Source: JBGTIS01 sp041745535
GTDB taxonomy: Bacteria; Bacteroidota; Bacteroidia; Cytophagales; Cyclobacteriaceae
Assembly: GCA_041745535.1 (NCBI GenBank)
Contig: JBGTIS010000253.1
Span: 1-64,000 of the forward strand
Length of the DNA: 64,000 nucleotides
Direction of reading: 5' to 3'
The translations under genes were made by a program, and so were the position numbers. A model generated the notes under the pieces. The model was not told the DNA's origin, ran no database searches, and saw nothing but the letters and a program-made list of their open reading frames with translations. Positions 27,983 through 36,153 of the stretch are shown here, piece after piece (positions within the stretch are counted from its first letter, which is position 1; the number at the start of each line of letters is the position of its first letter).

Positions 27983-28720
27983 GTGAACTTACAAGAATCA
28001 GAAAACCGCCGAAATCAGGTTGAAAGGTATATAAAAGGCGAGATGCAGGCAGAAGAGCTGCAACTGTTTGAGCAGCGGATGCGGGAAAATGCCGGCCTGG
28101 CCGCAGAGGTTTTGCTGCATCGCGATGTGCTTGCCGGTATGAATTACTTTTTCAAAAAAGACCTCAAGGCAGAGTTACAGGCAGAAGAGGCCCGCCTGAA
28201 GAAAAAGCCGGTCAATTATATTAAATTTATAAGTATTGCCGCTAGTGTGGTGCTGGTTATGGCTGCCACCTATCTGATTGTGTCAGATTTGCGGCAGGCA
28301 GACCATCCGGCCCTTTATAATGAATATTTTAAGCCGTATCCAAATACGGTGCCTCCCGCGCAGTATGCAGACGATAGCGCGGCAGTGAATACCGGCATGA
28401 GCTATTACGAATCAGGTGGATATGAAGAAGCTGCCGAAATTTTTGAACAGCAAATCGCGGCAGGTTCATCGCAAAGCTATTTGAAATTTTACGCTGGTCT
28501 TTCCTATTTAAACATCGATAAAGATAAAAAGGCAATTACTTATTTAGAACAGGTAGTGGCCAGCCCTGACAGCGAGTTCGCCAGCCAGGCAGAGTGGTAC
28601 CTGGGTTTGGCTTATCTGAAACAAGCGCAAATACAAAAAGCCGAAGGTATTTTGAAGCAGATAGCAAGTTCGGGTAACGATTACAGCAGCAAAGCCACCG
28701 AAATTCTGCGAAAATTATAA
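27983..28720 (+). CDS. membrane TPR protein, probable anti-sigma partner
   Basis: A 245-residue single-pass membrane protein starting at GTG. The cytoplasmic part (1-75) has YIKGEMQAEELQLFEQRM, a pattern of Bacteroidota anti-sigma-like proteins that fold as a small helical domain without zinc ligands. One membrane helix (about 79-99) follows, then an exported TPR domain (about 130-240) with GMSYYESGGYEEAAEIFEQQ. It probably senses envelope state and controls the sigma factor encoded 11 bases upstream. The anti-sigma role is inferred from order and topology only. Confidence 0.75.
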   Translation: MNLQESENRRNQVERYIKGEMQAEELQLFEQRMRENAGLAAEVLLHRDVLAGMNYFFKKDLKAELQAEEARLKKKPVNYIKFISIAASVVLVMAATYLIVSDLRQADHPALYNEYFKPYPNTVPPAQYADDSAAVNTGMSYYESGGYEEAAEIFEQQIAAGSSQSYLKFYAGLSYLNIDKDKKAITYLEQVVASPDSEFASQAEWYLGLAYLKQAQIQKAEGILKQIASSGNDYSSKATEILRKL

Positions 28721-28852
28721 TTTAGCAAAAGCCATATCCACTGCTATTTTCTATATTCCTTCTTGTTTTCCGGTATAAAACTATATTTTTGATATAAATT
28801 TCACCCGTTAACGGTGCCGTTTTCAGGATATAAAACTTAAAATACGAAAGCC

Positions 28853-29017
28853 ATGCAATACTATGACCCTTTTACCGGAAAAATTTCCTTACCTGATAAC
28901 CTTAAAAAAGAAGTAAAAGAAATGGCGAAGCAAAACGCGAACGCGGCCATACAAAAGGTGAGTAAGCTTACAGGCGCCAACATGCAGGAGGCTAAAAAAT
29001 ATGTCGATAGCCTGTAA
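28853..29017 (+). CDS. 54-residue ribosomal L7/L12-like miniprotein
   Basis: A small ORF of 54 residues with a purine-rich site (GAAAG) before the ATG. The product starts MQYYDPFTGKISLPDNLKKE and ends in a segment of about 25 residues (from NAAIQKVSKL to EAKKYVDSL) that follows the pattern of the ribosomal protein L7/L12 C-terminal domain, where AI..V...TG....EAK..V is the conserved helix-turn-helix surface. It has no membrane segment or signal. It sits alone between the anti-sigma-like gene and the epimerase gene. The coding call rests on this pattern and the clean reading frame; the function is unknown. Confidence 0.7.
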   Translation: MQYYDPFTGKISLPDNLKKEVKEMAKQNANAAIQKVSKLTGANMQEAKKYVDSL

Positions 29018-29077
29018 ACCAGAAAGTATTATAATTATTTTCGTCTATATTTAAACCCACACCTAACCTTATTATGC

Positions 29078-30247
29078 ATGAAAAACACCCGAATAAAACC
29101 TATTCACTTCTTAGGAATTGCTCTTTTCTTTTTGATTTTTGCGGAGGGTTGTCAGCCTAAAAAATCTGAAGAGCAGGATGAAAAAACAACCTCAACCATG
29201 AAGAAAGAATCCTACGGAACAACCAAAGATGGTACTGCGGTAGATATTTATACGTTAACCAATGCCCACGGCGTAGAAGCCAGAATTACCAATTACGGTG
29301 GTATTATTGTTTCGCTAAAAGTGCCGGACAGAACAGGCGCCCTGGGCGATGTGGTATTGGGTTTTGATTCCCTTTCCACTTACATAGCAAGCAATCCTTA
29401 CTTCGGTGCCCTGGTAGGTCGCTATGGTAACCGGATCGCTAATGGAAGATTTATGCTGGATAACGTTGAATATAAGCTTGCCCAAAACAACTCTGTGAAC
29501 CATTTGCACGGCGGACTAAAAGGCTTTGATAAGGTAGTGTGGAACGCTGAGGAAGGTGAAGATGGCAAATCGCTGAAGTTAACGTATGTAAGTATGGACA
29601 TGGAAGAAGGGTATCCGGGAAACCTGACTACTGAAGTAACTTATACCTTGGAAGACGATGATGCGTTGAAGATTGATTACAAAGCCACTACCGATAAGAA
29701 AACTGTAATAAACCTTACCAACCATTCTTATTTTAACCTGACGGGTGATCCTTCCAATACTATTCTGGATCATGTGGTGATGATCAATGCCGATCAGTTT
29801 GTGCCGGTGAATTCTACCCTGATTCCTACCGGAGAACTACAAAGTGTGAAAGGTACGCCTTTTGACTTTACCAGTCCGAAGCCCGTAGGACAGGAAATAG
29901 AAGCCGACCATGAACAAATAAAAGTGGGTCTGGGCTATGACCATTGCTGGGTGCTGAATGGCAACGGCATGAAACAGGCCGCCACCGTATACGAACCCAA
30001 TAGCGGTCGTTTTATGGAAGTAAGGACCACTGAACCCGGTGTGCAATTTTATACCGGCAACTTCCTGAATGGAACCTTAACCGGCAAGAAAGGTACGGTG
30101 TATCAGCGCCGCAGTGGTTTTTGCTTTGAAACAGAACATTTCCCCGATTCACCCAATCAGCCTGATTTTCCTTCGGTGGAATTAAATCCGGGCGAAACTT
30201 ACCAAACTTCTACGGTCTATAAGTTTTCTGTAAAAAACGAGCAGTAA
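29078..30247 (+). CDS. galM: aldose 1-epimerase (galactose mutarotase), lipoprotein
   Basis: Interconverts alpha and beta anomers of aldoses. The 389 residues start with a lipoprotein signal (LIFAEGC, Cys near 25), so the enzyme is exported, as is common in Bacteroidota sugar use. The mutarotase fold follows with GRYGNRIANGRF, the substrate-binding NHLHGGLKGFDKVVW, the catalytic-His region NLTNHSYFNLTG, and the C-terminal FETEHFPDSPNQPDFPSVEL with the catalytic Glu nearby. No sugar transporter or glycosidase is adjacent. A shared bidirectional terminator separates it from the convergent cupin gene. Confidence 0.94.
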   Translation: MKNTRIKPIHFLGIALFFLIFAEGCQPKKSEEQDEKTTSTMKKESYGTTKDGTAVDIYTLTNAHGVEARITNYGGIIVSLKVPDRTGALGDVVLGFDSLSTYIASNPYFGALVGRYGNRIANGRFMLDNVEYKLAQNNSVNHLHGGLKGFDKVVWNAEEGEDGKSLKLTYVSMDMEEGYPGNLTTEVTYTLEDDDALKIDYKATTDKKTVINLTNHSYFNLTGDPSNTILDHVVMINADQFVPVNSTLIPTGELQSVKGTPFDFTSPKPVGQEIEADHEQIKVGLGYDHCWVLNGNGMKQAATVYEPNSGRFMEVRTTEPGVQFYTGNFLNGTLTGKKGTVYQRRSGFCFETEHFPDSPNQPDFPSVELNPGETYQTSTVYKFSVKNEQ

Positions 30248-30294
30248 GCAGGCCGCTTGTTATTTGTAAAAATAAAAACGGAAAATATTCTGAT

Positions 30295-30324
30295 AAAAAG
30301 GCTTCTCTACCGGAAGCCTTTTTT
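30295..30324. terminator. bidirectional terminator between galM and cupin
   Basis: An 11-bp perfect stem (30295-30305 with 30313-30323) has A-rich and T-rich flanks on both sides, so it can stop transcripts from both directions. It overlaps the cupin stop codon. Confidence 0.88.
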
Positions 30325-30853
30325 ATTGCTTCCAATGCGCGATAATAGCACCTTTATCTCCATATACCGGATCAGTAACAGGTGAAGGAACCTGTTCAAT
30401 GTTTTGCTCGGCTTCGGGGCGTTCGCCTGCTTTTCCATAATTCATATCGAATGACTGTGACGGCGGATAGGCGCCTACACAGGCGAAATCGCTGCTGGCC
30501 CCCAGGTTTTTATGCGCTACGCCTGCGGGAATAATAATCACATCTCCTTTACTGGCGGTAACCGTAATGCCATTGGGACCGCCCAGTTCTACTTTGGCTT
30601 GTCCCTGATAAATGCCCAATACCTCATGCGCCGTACTGTGATAATGGTGATAGGTATAAATTCCGTTTCGCCAGTTATTTCCCCATTGATTTTTTGTGAA
30701 CAGCTCTTCTATGGCAGCAGCCGCGTTTTCCTGCGGCAGGTCCAGAGCGTTTTTGTAAATAATTAACGGTAAAGTGGGGTTATTGGGAAAAGTACCATCG
30801 TCATGCAGTAGCTTTATTATAGTTTCAGGGTCTTGTTTTACTAAAGTTTTCAT
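30323..30853 (-). CDS. cupin domain protein (YjlB-like)
   Basis: A 176-residue cytoplasmic cupin. The first cupin motif is visible as YHHYHSTAHEVLGIYQGQAKVELGG (His ligands and Glu), the second as GDVIIIPAGVAHKNLG (His). This arrangement binds a metal ion and resembles the YjlB family, whose substrate is not known. It starts 9 bases after the sulfatase stop on the same strand, so it is almost certainly co-transcribed with it and may act on a sugar released by desulfation. That link is inference. Confidence 0.82.
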   Translation of the reverse strand: MKTLVKQDPETIIKLLHDDGTFPNNPTLPLIIYKNALDLPQENAAAAIEELFTKNQWGNNWRNGIYTYHHYHSTAHEVLGIYQGQAKVELGGPNGITVTASKGDVIIIPAGVAHKNLGASSDFACVGAYPPSQSFDMNYGKAGERPEAEQNIEQVPSPVTDPVYGDKGAIIAHWKQ

Positions 30854-30862
30854 AGTTAGGTA

Positions 30863-32368
30863 TTATTGTGGATTAGCTTCTATTTCTTTTAATCGCTTCC
30901 GCAAAGCTTTTACTTTATCAGGATTTTTCCTGGCCAGATTATTTTGTTCTTCCGGATCATCGGCCAGATTAAAAAGTTTGGGTTCTGTGGACAAGCCACT
31001 TTCTATTTTCTTATTTACCAGCCAGTCGGGGGCTTGGGTGCCGGGGGCAATGTATTTCCAGCTTCCCTGTCGCAAAGCCAGTACAAAGGCTTCTTCTATC
31101 AGTTCATCCCTGCCTTCGCCAGACTTGCCCAGCAATACGGATAGCAAATTCTGGCTATCCAGAGCTGCTGGTTTGACGATCTCCTCTCCTGCCAGATCTG
31201 CCAGCGAAGCATAAAAATCTACCTGACTAATCAGGGCATCGCTTTCAGCAGGATTAATTACCGAAGGCCAGTAAGCAATGGTGGGCACGCGGGTGCCTGC
31301 CTCGTAAGCACTGTATTTCCCTCCCCGGTACATACCGGCAGGTTTGTGGTTGCCCAGCAAGGCCTCGGCCTGATCGGCATATCCATCGTCCAGCACCGGA
31401 CCGTTGTCGCTGGTAAAAATGATCAGCGTATTTTCTTCCAAACCCATTTCCTCTAATGCCCGCACGATCTGGCCGGTTACCCAGTCTACCTGTACAATGG
31501 CATCGCCCCGGGCACCCATGCTGCTTTTTCCCTGAAACCGTGGATGAGGCAATCGCGGCACATGGATGTCGTGAAACGAGTAATATAAAAAGAAGGGTTT
31601 ATCCTCACTTTCTTTCATAAAGGCCAATGCTTTCTGGGTAAGGATATCGGGGAAATCCTCGTCTTTCCACAGGGCCGATTCGCCACCGCCCATAAAACCA
31701 ATGCGGCTTACGCCATTTACAATGGTTTGGCTGTGCTGAAGGTCTGCTTTTACCCGCAAAAGTTCAGGATGATCCACACCGGTGGGCCGGTTGCCTACTT
31801 TTTCCTCGTAACTAACCTGAATAGGATCGTTGGGGTCGACCTGTACTACTTCGTGATTTTCTACATACACGGTAGGGATGCGGTCACCGGTAGCGGGTAG
31901 CAAAAAGCTGTAATCAAAACCGATTTCCAAAGGGCCGGGCTTAATGGCTTCGTTCCAGTTTATATCCCCATTGCCCAGGCCTAAGTGCCATTTGCCCACC
32001 ACGCCAGTCCGATACCCTGCCTGTCGCAACATTCTGGGCAGCGTGGGCATTTCGGGGCGAATCAGCAGGGGAGCATCGCCAGGTAAAATAGCCGCATTGT
32101 TTCTGAAAGCATACATGCCCGTAAGCAGCGAAAAACGGGAAGGCGTGCAGGTGGCTGCCGAAGCGTGGGCATCGGTAAACCTGATGCCTTCTTTAGCTAA
32201 TTGATCAATGTGCGGGGTTTCCACGCCGGTTGCTCCATAACAGCCTACATCGCCATAACCAAGGTCATCTACATACAAAATAATGATATTGGTCTTTTTA
32301 AGCGTTTGGCTGTAAACCGGAGCGAGAAAAAAAACGGAAAAGGCAAAAGTTAAAAATATTTTACACAT
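30863..32368 (-). CDS. exported sulfatase (formylglycine-dependent)
   Basis: A 501-residue arylsulfatase-type enzyme that removes sulfate from sulfated sugars or aromatics. A signal peptide (1-21, ending VYSQ) is followed by the metal-binding YVDDLGYGD (D34, D35), the modification motif CTPSR with C74 that becomes formylglycine, GKWHLG, and FTSDNGP with further metal ligands. The C-terminus has the typical LFNLADDPEEQNNLA. A maturation enzyme is needed but is not in this window. The cupin gene follows 9 bases downstream. The substrate cannot be told from sequence. Confidence 0.95.
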   Translation of the reverse strand: MCKIFLTFAFSVFFLAPVYSQTLKKTNIIILYVDDLGYGDVGCYGATGVETPHIDQLAKEGIRFTDAHASAATCTPSRFSLLTGMYAFRNNAAILPGDAPLLIRPEMPTLPRMLRQAGYRTGVVGKWHLGLGNGDINWNEAIKPGPLEIGFDYSFLLPATGDRIPTVYVENHEVVQVDPNDPIQVSYEEKVGNRPTGVDHPELLRVKADLQHSQTIVNGVSRIGFMGGGESALWKDEDFPDILTQKALAFMKESEDKPFFLYYSFHDIHVPRLPHPRFQGKSSMGARGDAIVQVDWVTGQIVRALEEMGLEENTLIIFTSDNGPVLDDGYADQAEALLGNHKPAGMYRGGKYSAYEAGTRVPTIAYWPSVINPAESDALISQVDFYASLADLAGEEIVKPAALDSQNLLSVLLGKSGEGRDELIEEAFVLALRQGSWKYIAPGTQAPDWLVNKKIESGLSTEPKLFNLADDPEEQNNLARKNPDKVKALRKRLKEIEANPQ

Positions 32369-32477
32369 AATCAGGGTGATTCATCTTTTGGTATAAACAT
32401 AAAGTATTGGCATAAAATAAGCAAAATATAGGATGCATGCATACCTTTTTTCAGTTAAATACGTTATAGATAGTATA

Positions 32478-32529
32478 AAGAGCAGCAGACTTGTGTAGTA
32501 GGTAGTGGTGTGTGAAACATGCTGCTCTT
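32478..32529. repeat. long hairpin upstream of the DUF6146 gene
   Basis: A perfect 10-bp inverted repeat (AAGAGCAGCA at 32478-32487 and TGCTGCTCTT at 32520-32529) encloses a 32-base GT-rich loop. It has no T run in either direction, so it does not look like a terminator. A similar element lies on the other side of the gene (33150-33202). Confidence 0.55.
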
Positions 32530-32647
32530 ATATGTATTAAAAGAAAGTAGAAAGCCATGAAACCGAGCCAGATAATTAATTCAATAAGGACTATAGTTCT
32601 GATCGGCGAGGTTCTATGGGACCGATAATACCAAAAATTATAAAGCC

Positions 32648-33076
32648 ATGAAAAAACTACTATTTGTACTCGCTTCCTTGTTTTTGTTTGTGGCATGTAC
32701 ACCCAGTATACCCACAGCCAGTAACCATAAAGGTGATAATGTAATAGACTTAAAAGGAGATGACGAGGAATATGAACTCATTATTATTGATCCCGGCTAC
32801 GATAGCTGGGCGGTATCTTATGCCAAACCTATTAATTTCTATTCGCCTTCTTATTATGAGAACTGGAACAATATTTATGTACAGGCCTGGAATGAAAAAG
32901 TAAGTCAGGTTGCCCGGTACCGGGCAGCGGATTTTCCGTTCGAGAACTACATCGATTATAATCCTGCCATCGATTATGGTGTGGAACTGAACTATAAGTT
33001 ATACACTTATTTTCAGTACATTGAATCTATTTATGGCCGGCGTTATAATTTCCCGGGAAACCGGTTTAGGGGCTAA
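32648..33076 (+). CDS. DUF6146 family lipoprotein
   Basis: A 142-residue lipoprotein with a signal ending FLFVAC (C17). The mature part has an acidic start (LKGDDEEYELIIIDPGYDSW) and an aromatic-rich body (KPINFYSPSYYENWNNIYVQAWN, then YGVELNYKLYTYFQYIESIYGRRYNFP), a pattern I recognise from the DUF6146 family of Bacteroidota. No function is known for the family. It stands alone between two long inverted repeats, and its upstream region starts near the divergent sulfatase gene. Confidence 0.85.
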   Translation: MKKLLFVLASLFLFVACTPSIPTASNHKGDNVIDLKGDDEEYELIIIDPGYDSWAVSYAKPINFYSPSYYENWNNIYVQAWNEKVSQVARYRAADFPFENYIDYNPAIDYGVELNYKLYTYFQYIESIYGRRYNFPGNRFRG

Positions 33077-33675
33077 ATCATTAAAGGCCGTTAATCCAGG
33101 CTGAGAAACCTGGTATTCATATCTTGCTGGTTATTATTATTTTATGCATATAAGGCTGTTTGTATGATGTATCAATTCATCTGTGTGTGCAAACAGCCTT
33201 ATGAGGCTTTATTTTGCCTATGTGGTTTAACAAAACAGGTTCGTTTCATAATGCGGCATTACGAAAATACCCTATATCAGCAGTAATCTATTCCATATTC
33301 CATTAGCCAGCTAATAGAATAAGCCTCTTTTATCATAAAGCACCCTGTTCTTGTAATATTTCAATACTCATTCGTACCATAATTCATTAGTTAGCTAATA
33401 TATCAACAATGATTAGTGGCATAGCACGGCCCAATATAATAAAGAGAAGCATTATCTGAGAAAACGGTGGTGTAATAAATAAAAGGTTATCTTTATTTAA
33501 TAAGAGGCTTCTGTAATGATTTCCAATGCTGGTAGCGAATCAGGAATGTTATGTGTTCACTACCAAACAAATATACATTCCGGATTGTTAATAGACTGCC
33601 TCCATAATTACGGTTAGCCGCATATTAATCGCCATTTGAATTACCCATAACTTTTGTAGTAATTAAAATATAAAA
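33077..33675. repeat. gene-free region with degenerate repeats
   Basis: About 600 bases with no credible ORF. A direct repeat of about 25 bases occurs at 33292-33316 and 33376-33400; its core CATTAGnnAGCTAATA is itself nearly palindromic. A second pair is inverted: AAGCCTCTT at 33321-33329 and AAGAGGCTT at 33502-33510. Together with the 13-bp hairpin at 33150-33202 this looks like a patch of decayed repeats or a multi-site regulatory region. Confidence 0.55.
33150..33202. repeat. 13-bp inverted repeat downstream of the DUF6146 gene
   Basis: Perfect 13-bp arms (33150-33162 and 33190-33202, core AAGGCTGTTTG) with a 27-base loop ending in GTGTGTG. The arms lack a flanking T run, though the position 73 bases after the stop codon would allow a role in 3'-end formation or mRNA stability. 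Confidence 0.6.
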
Positions 33676-33752
33676 GTGACAAGCACTATTAAATTTTTAA
33701 GAGGTATTTCAATAATAATAGGAATATATCTCTTCCTATCGGCTTTTGCGGT

Positions 33753-34313
33753 ATGCGAACTGAATTTGCTGAAAACATTAACGTCTACATATATCCGGAT
33801 TTGAAGACTTTCCATAATGCGGTTTTTTTACCAGACGCACCAGACTGGGTTGTGGGTGCGGCAGGCAAAAACGAATTGAAGATGGTAACTCCGTTGAATC
33901 CTGGTGGCGCGCATACCTATAACTCTCTGATGCTAGCCATCGTTCACGAACTTACGCATACCGTAGTTCTTAATGTTCGAAAACAGCAACAAACCAGGTT
34001 ACCTAGCTGGTTGAATGAAGGTTATGCTTTTTATGAAGCACATCAAATGACGAGTAATATGCGTAATTGGATAAAATCAGACTTAACCAAACATGCGCCT
34101 CCATCGTGGAAACAATTGGACCAGGCAGGAACCGTTGAATTTGGTGATATGGGTGGATATGCTTTTTCAACAACCATCATTGAATTTCTGGTTCATTCAT
34201 ACGGATTTAAATTAAGAAAACTCATCTTGGCACCAGAGAAAATGGAAGACATATATGGTGTACCAAAAGAAGATTTGGAAAAGACGTGGGTTAAGTATTT
34301 AAGAGATCTTTAA
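33753..34313 (+). CDS. peptidase MA-like metallopeptidase, disrupted 5' end
   Basis: The frame opened at 33753 gives 186 residues with a gluzincin zinc site: HELTH at 65-69 and the third ligand E89 in WLNEGYAFYE. This fits the peptidase MA-like family, usually an exported or lipid-anchored domain. No signal peptide is present in this frame. A GTG at 33676 in another frame opens a good signal peptide (TSTIKFLRGISIIIGIYL then LSAFA) that stops at about 33799, so the real gene probably spans 33676-34313 with a one-base frame disruption near 33750. It may be a pseudogene, a sequencing error, or translated from 33753 in cytoplasmic form. Confidence 0.65.
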   Translation: MRTEFAENINVYIYPDLKTFHNAVFLPDAPDWVVGAAGKNELKMVTPLNPGGAHTYNSLMLAIVHELTHTVVLNVRKQQQTRLPSWLNEGYAFYEAHQMTSNMRNWIKSDLTKHAPPSWKQLDQAGTVEFGDMGGYAFSTTIIEFLVHSYGFKLRKLILAPEKMEDIYGVPKEDLEKTWVKYLRDL

Positions 34314-34618
34314 TATTGTGTAAAAGTAATAGCAAGGAAAGAGTAAATCAAACCGTTATGTGAAGGCCATTTTTATTTTTCTGACTCTATCAGTCCGGTT
34401 ATTTTATCGGCCAGATGTAGGTCGTCTGGAGATAAAATTATTTTCTTTCCTGTTTTCATTCTGATAAGTATCAAGATCGGTTACCTGATATATAAAAAAT
34501 AAGTAAAGGGTATAGCTCGTACAGAGCATACCCTACGGTAATTTAATCAGAAATGCGCAAAATCGCTTGAGCAGATTGAAAAACCTGCTTTATAAATGGA
34601 ATGTAAAAAAGATGCGTA
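34314..34618. other. intergenic region with hairpin and possible gene remnant
   Basis: 305 bases. It contains the hairpin at 34507-34534 and a 28-codon minus-strand ORF at 34373-34459 (product starts MKTGKKIILSPDDLHLADK), which reads like a protein fragment but is too short to call. Otherwise nothing is seen. Confidence 0.45.
34507..34534 (-). terminator. probable terminator of the 45-residue gene
   Basis: An 11-bp stem with one bulged base (AGGGTATAGCTC with GAGCATACCCT) is followed on the minus strand by TTTACTTATTTTTTA. It lies about 85 bases after the small minus-strand gene and is its likely terminator. Confidence 0.6.
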
Positions 34619-34756
34619 CTAACCTTTTAACCTTTTCTTTAAATATTTGGAACCTGCCTCAATAGCCACAGCTCCCAGATAAATCTTCATGGGTTTAGAG
34701 GTTAAAACTTTATAGGCTACATAACCTAAGACTAATCCTACTATAAGACCTTTCAT
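34619..34756 (-). CDS. 45-residue membrane-associated small protein
   Basis: A short ORF of 45 residues. The product has a Gly-rich hydrophobic start (MKGLIVGLVLGYVAYKVL), a second weakly hydrophobic stretch (IYLGAVAIEAGS) and a basic C-terminus (KYLKKRLKG), typical of small single-pass membrane proteins with a positive-inside tail. A probable terminator follows. It is not related to its neighbours as far as I can see, and I do not recognise the family. Coding status is supported by composition and the terminator only. Confidence 0.55.
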   Translation of the reverse strand: MKGLIVGLVLGYVAYKVLTSKPMKIYLGAVAIEAGSKYLKKRLKG

Positions 34757-34957
34757 ATTTATTAATACGTTTAAAAAGTTTTCAATTGTTTAACCTATTA
34801 ACCGCTTTGCAGTAGAAATGTTAGGTTAGTTTATTATTAATATGATAAAATCTCTGAAATTATCAGTCTTTTTCATCAATATTATGCCTGTGGGCTTTCG
34901 GAAAACCCTAACTTTGAACTCCAAACTAGTGATTAACCACTTGTAATTTGCTGATGA

Positions 34958-36088
34958 ATGAAATTTGAACTACTGGCTACCGATACCGGTACTGCGGCTC
35001 GTGCCGGCGAAATAACTACCGATCGGGGTACTATCCAAACCCCTATTTTTATGCCGGTAGGCACGGCTGCCACGGTAAAAGCGGTACACCAGCGTGAACT
35101 GATACAGGATATCCATGCCCAGATTATTCTGGGTAACACCTATCACCTGTATTTGCGACCCGGATTAGACGTAATCCAACAGGCAGGGGGTTTGCATGGT
35201 TTTGCCAACTGGCAACGGCCTATATTAACCGATAGTGGGGGGTATCAGGTATATTCACTGTCTGAAAAGCGGAAGATCAGCGCGGAAGGGGTTACCTTCC
35301 AATCGCATATCGATGGATCCAAACATATATTTACGCCAGAACGGGTAATGGACATTCAGCGGGTAATTGGGGCGGATATTATCATGGCTTTCGACGAATG
35401 TACGCCTTATCCCTGCGAATACGATTACGCCCGGGAGTCTATGGAAATGACCCATAAGTGGCTGGAGCGGTGCTGCCGGCACTTCGACCAGACTGAACCA
35501 CTGTATGGAAACAGCCAAACGTTATTTCCTATTGTGCAGGGCAGCACGTTTAAAGATTTGCGCAGGCATTCTGCCGAAGTAATTGCCGCGGCCGACCGGG
35601 AAGGCAATGCCATTGGCGGCCTATCGGTAGGAGAACCTGCCGAACTGATGTATGAAATGACCGAACTGGTGTGCGGCATCTTACCTAAAAATAAGCCCCG
35701 GTACCTGATGGGAGTAGGCACGCCCGCCAATATTCTGGAAGCCATTGCCCTGGGCATCGATATGTTCGACTGTGTAATGCCCACCCGAAATGCCCGCAAT
35801 GGCATGTTGTTTACCACGCAGGGAATTATTAACATTAGAAATGAGCGGTGGAAGAACGATTTTTCGCCCTTAGACGAAACCTTGGGAGGTTATGTGAGTA
35901 CACATTATTCAAAAGCCTATCTGCGGCACTTGGTGCTTTCCAATGAGATGTTGGGTGCGCAAATTGCCAGTATTCAGAATCTGACTTTGTATTTATGGTT
36001 AGTAAGAAAAGCCCGTGAACATATTATAGCGGGAACTTTCGAAAGCTGGAAAAATAGTGTAATAGCACAACTGATGAGAAGAATTTAA
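34958..36088 (+). CDS. tgt: tRNA-guanine(34) transglycosylase
   Basis: Exchanges guanine 34 for the queuine precursor preQ1 in tRNAs with GUN anticodons. The 376 residues have the catalytic base region TDSGGYQVYSL (D92), the substrate-binding GGLSVGE (221-226), and the nucleophile D271 in DCVMPTRNARNG. The zinc-binding CxCxxC that normally follows is replaced: residues 308-320 read TLGGYVSTHYSKA, with no Cys after 272. YLRHL after it is conserved. So the fold may have lost its zinc, possibly a feature of the phylum. Start codon and length are standard. Confidence 0.95.
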   Translation: MKFELLATDTGTAARAGEITTDRGTIQTPIFMPVGTAATVKAVHQRELIQDIHAQIILGNTYHLYLRPGLDVIQQAGGLHGFANWQRPILTDSGGYQVYSLSEKRKISAEGVTFQSHIDGSKHIFTPERVMDIQRVIGADIIMAFDECTPYPCEYDYARESMEMTHKWLERCCRHFDQTEPLYGNSQTLFPIVQGSTFKDLRRHSAEVIAAADREGNAIGGLSVGEPAELMYEMTELVCGILPKNKPRYLMGVGTPANILEAIALGIDMFDCVMPTRNARNGMLFTTQGIINIRNERWKNDFSPLDETLGGYVSTHYSKAYLRHLVLSNEMLGAQIASIQNLTLYLWLVRKAREHIIAGTFESWKNSVIAQLMRRI

Positions 36089-36153
36089 GCGATATCCTCA
36101 TCGTTAAGCAGTTATTTTTCGTAGAAATAGGGCACATGGTATAAGCTTGTGGT

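Noticed and set aside
32451..32702. 83-codon minus-strand ORF overlapping the DUF6146 gene start
   Set aside because: It crosses the hairpin and the lipoprotein signal of a well-supported plus-strand gene and has no protein-like pattern.
34373..34459. 28-codon minus-strand ORF with protein-like sequence
   Set aside because: Too short to support as a gene; may be a remnant of a larger gene, so it is mentioned only in the intergenic note.
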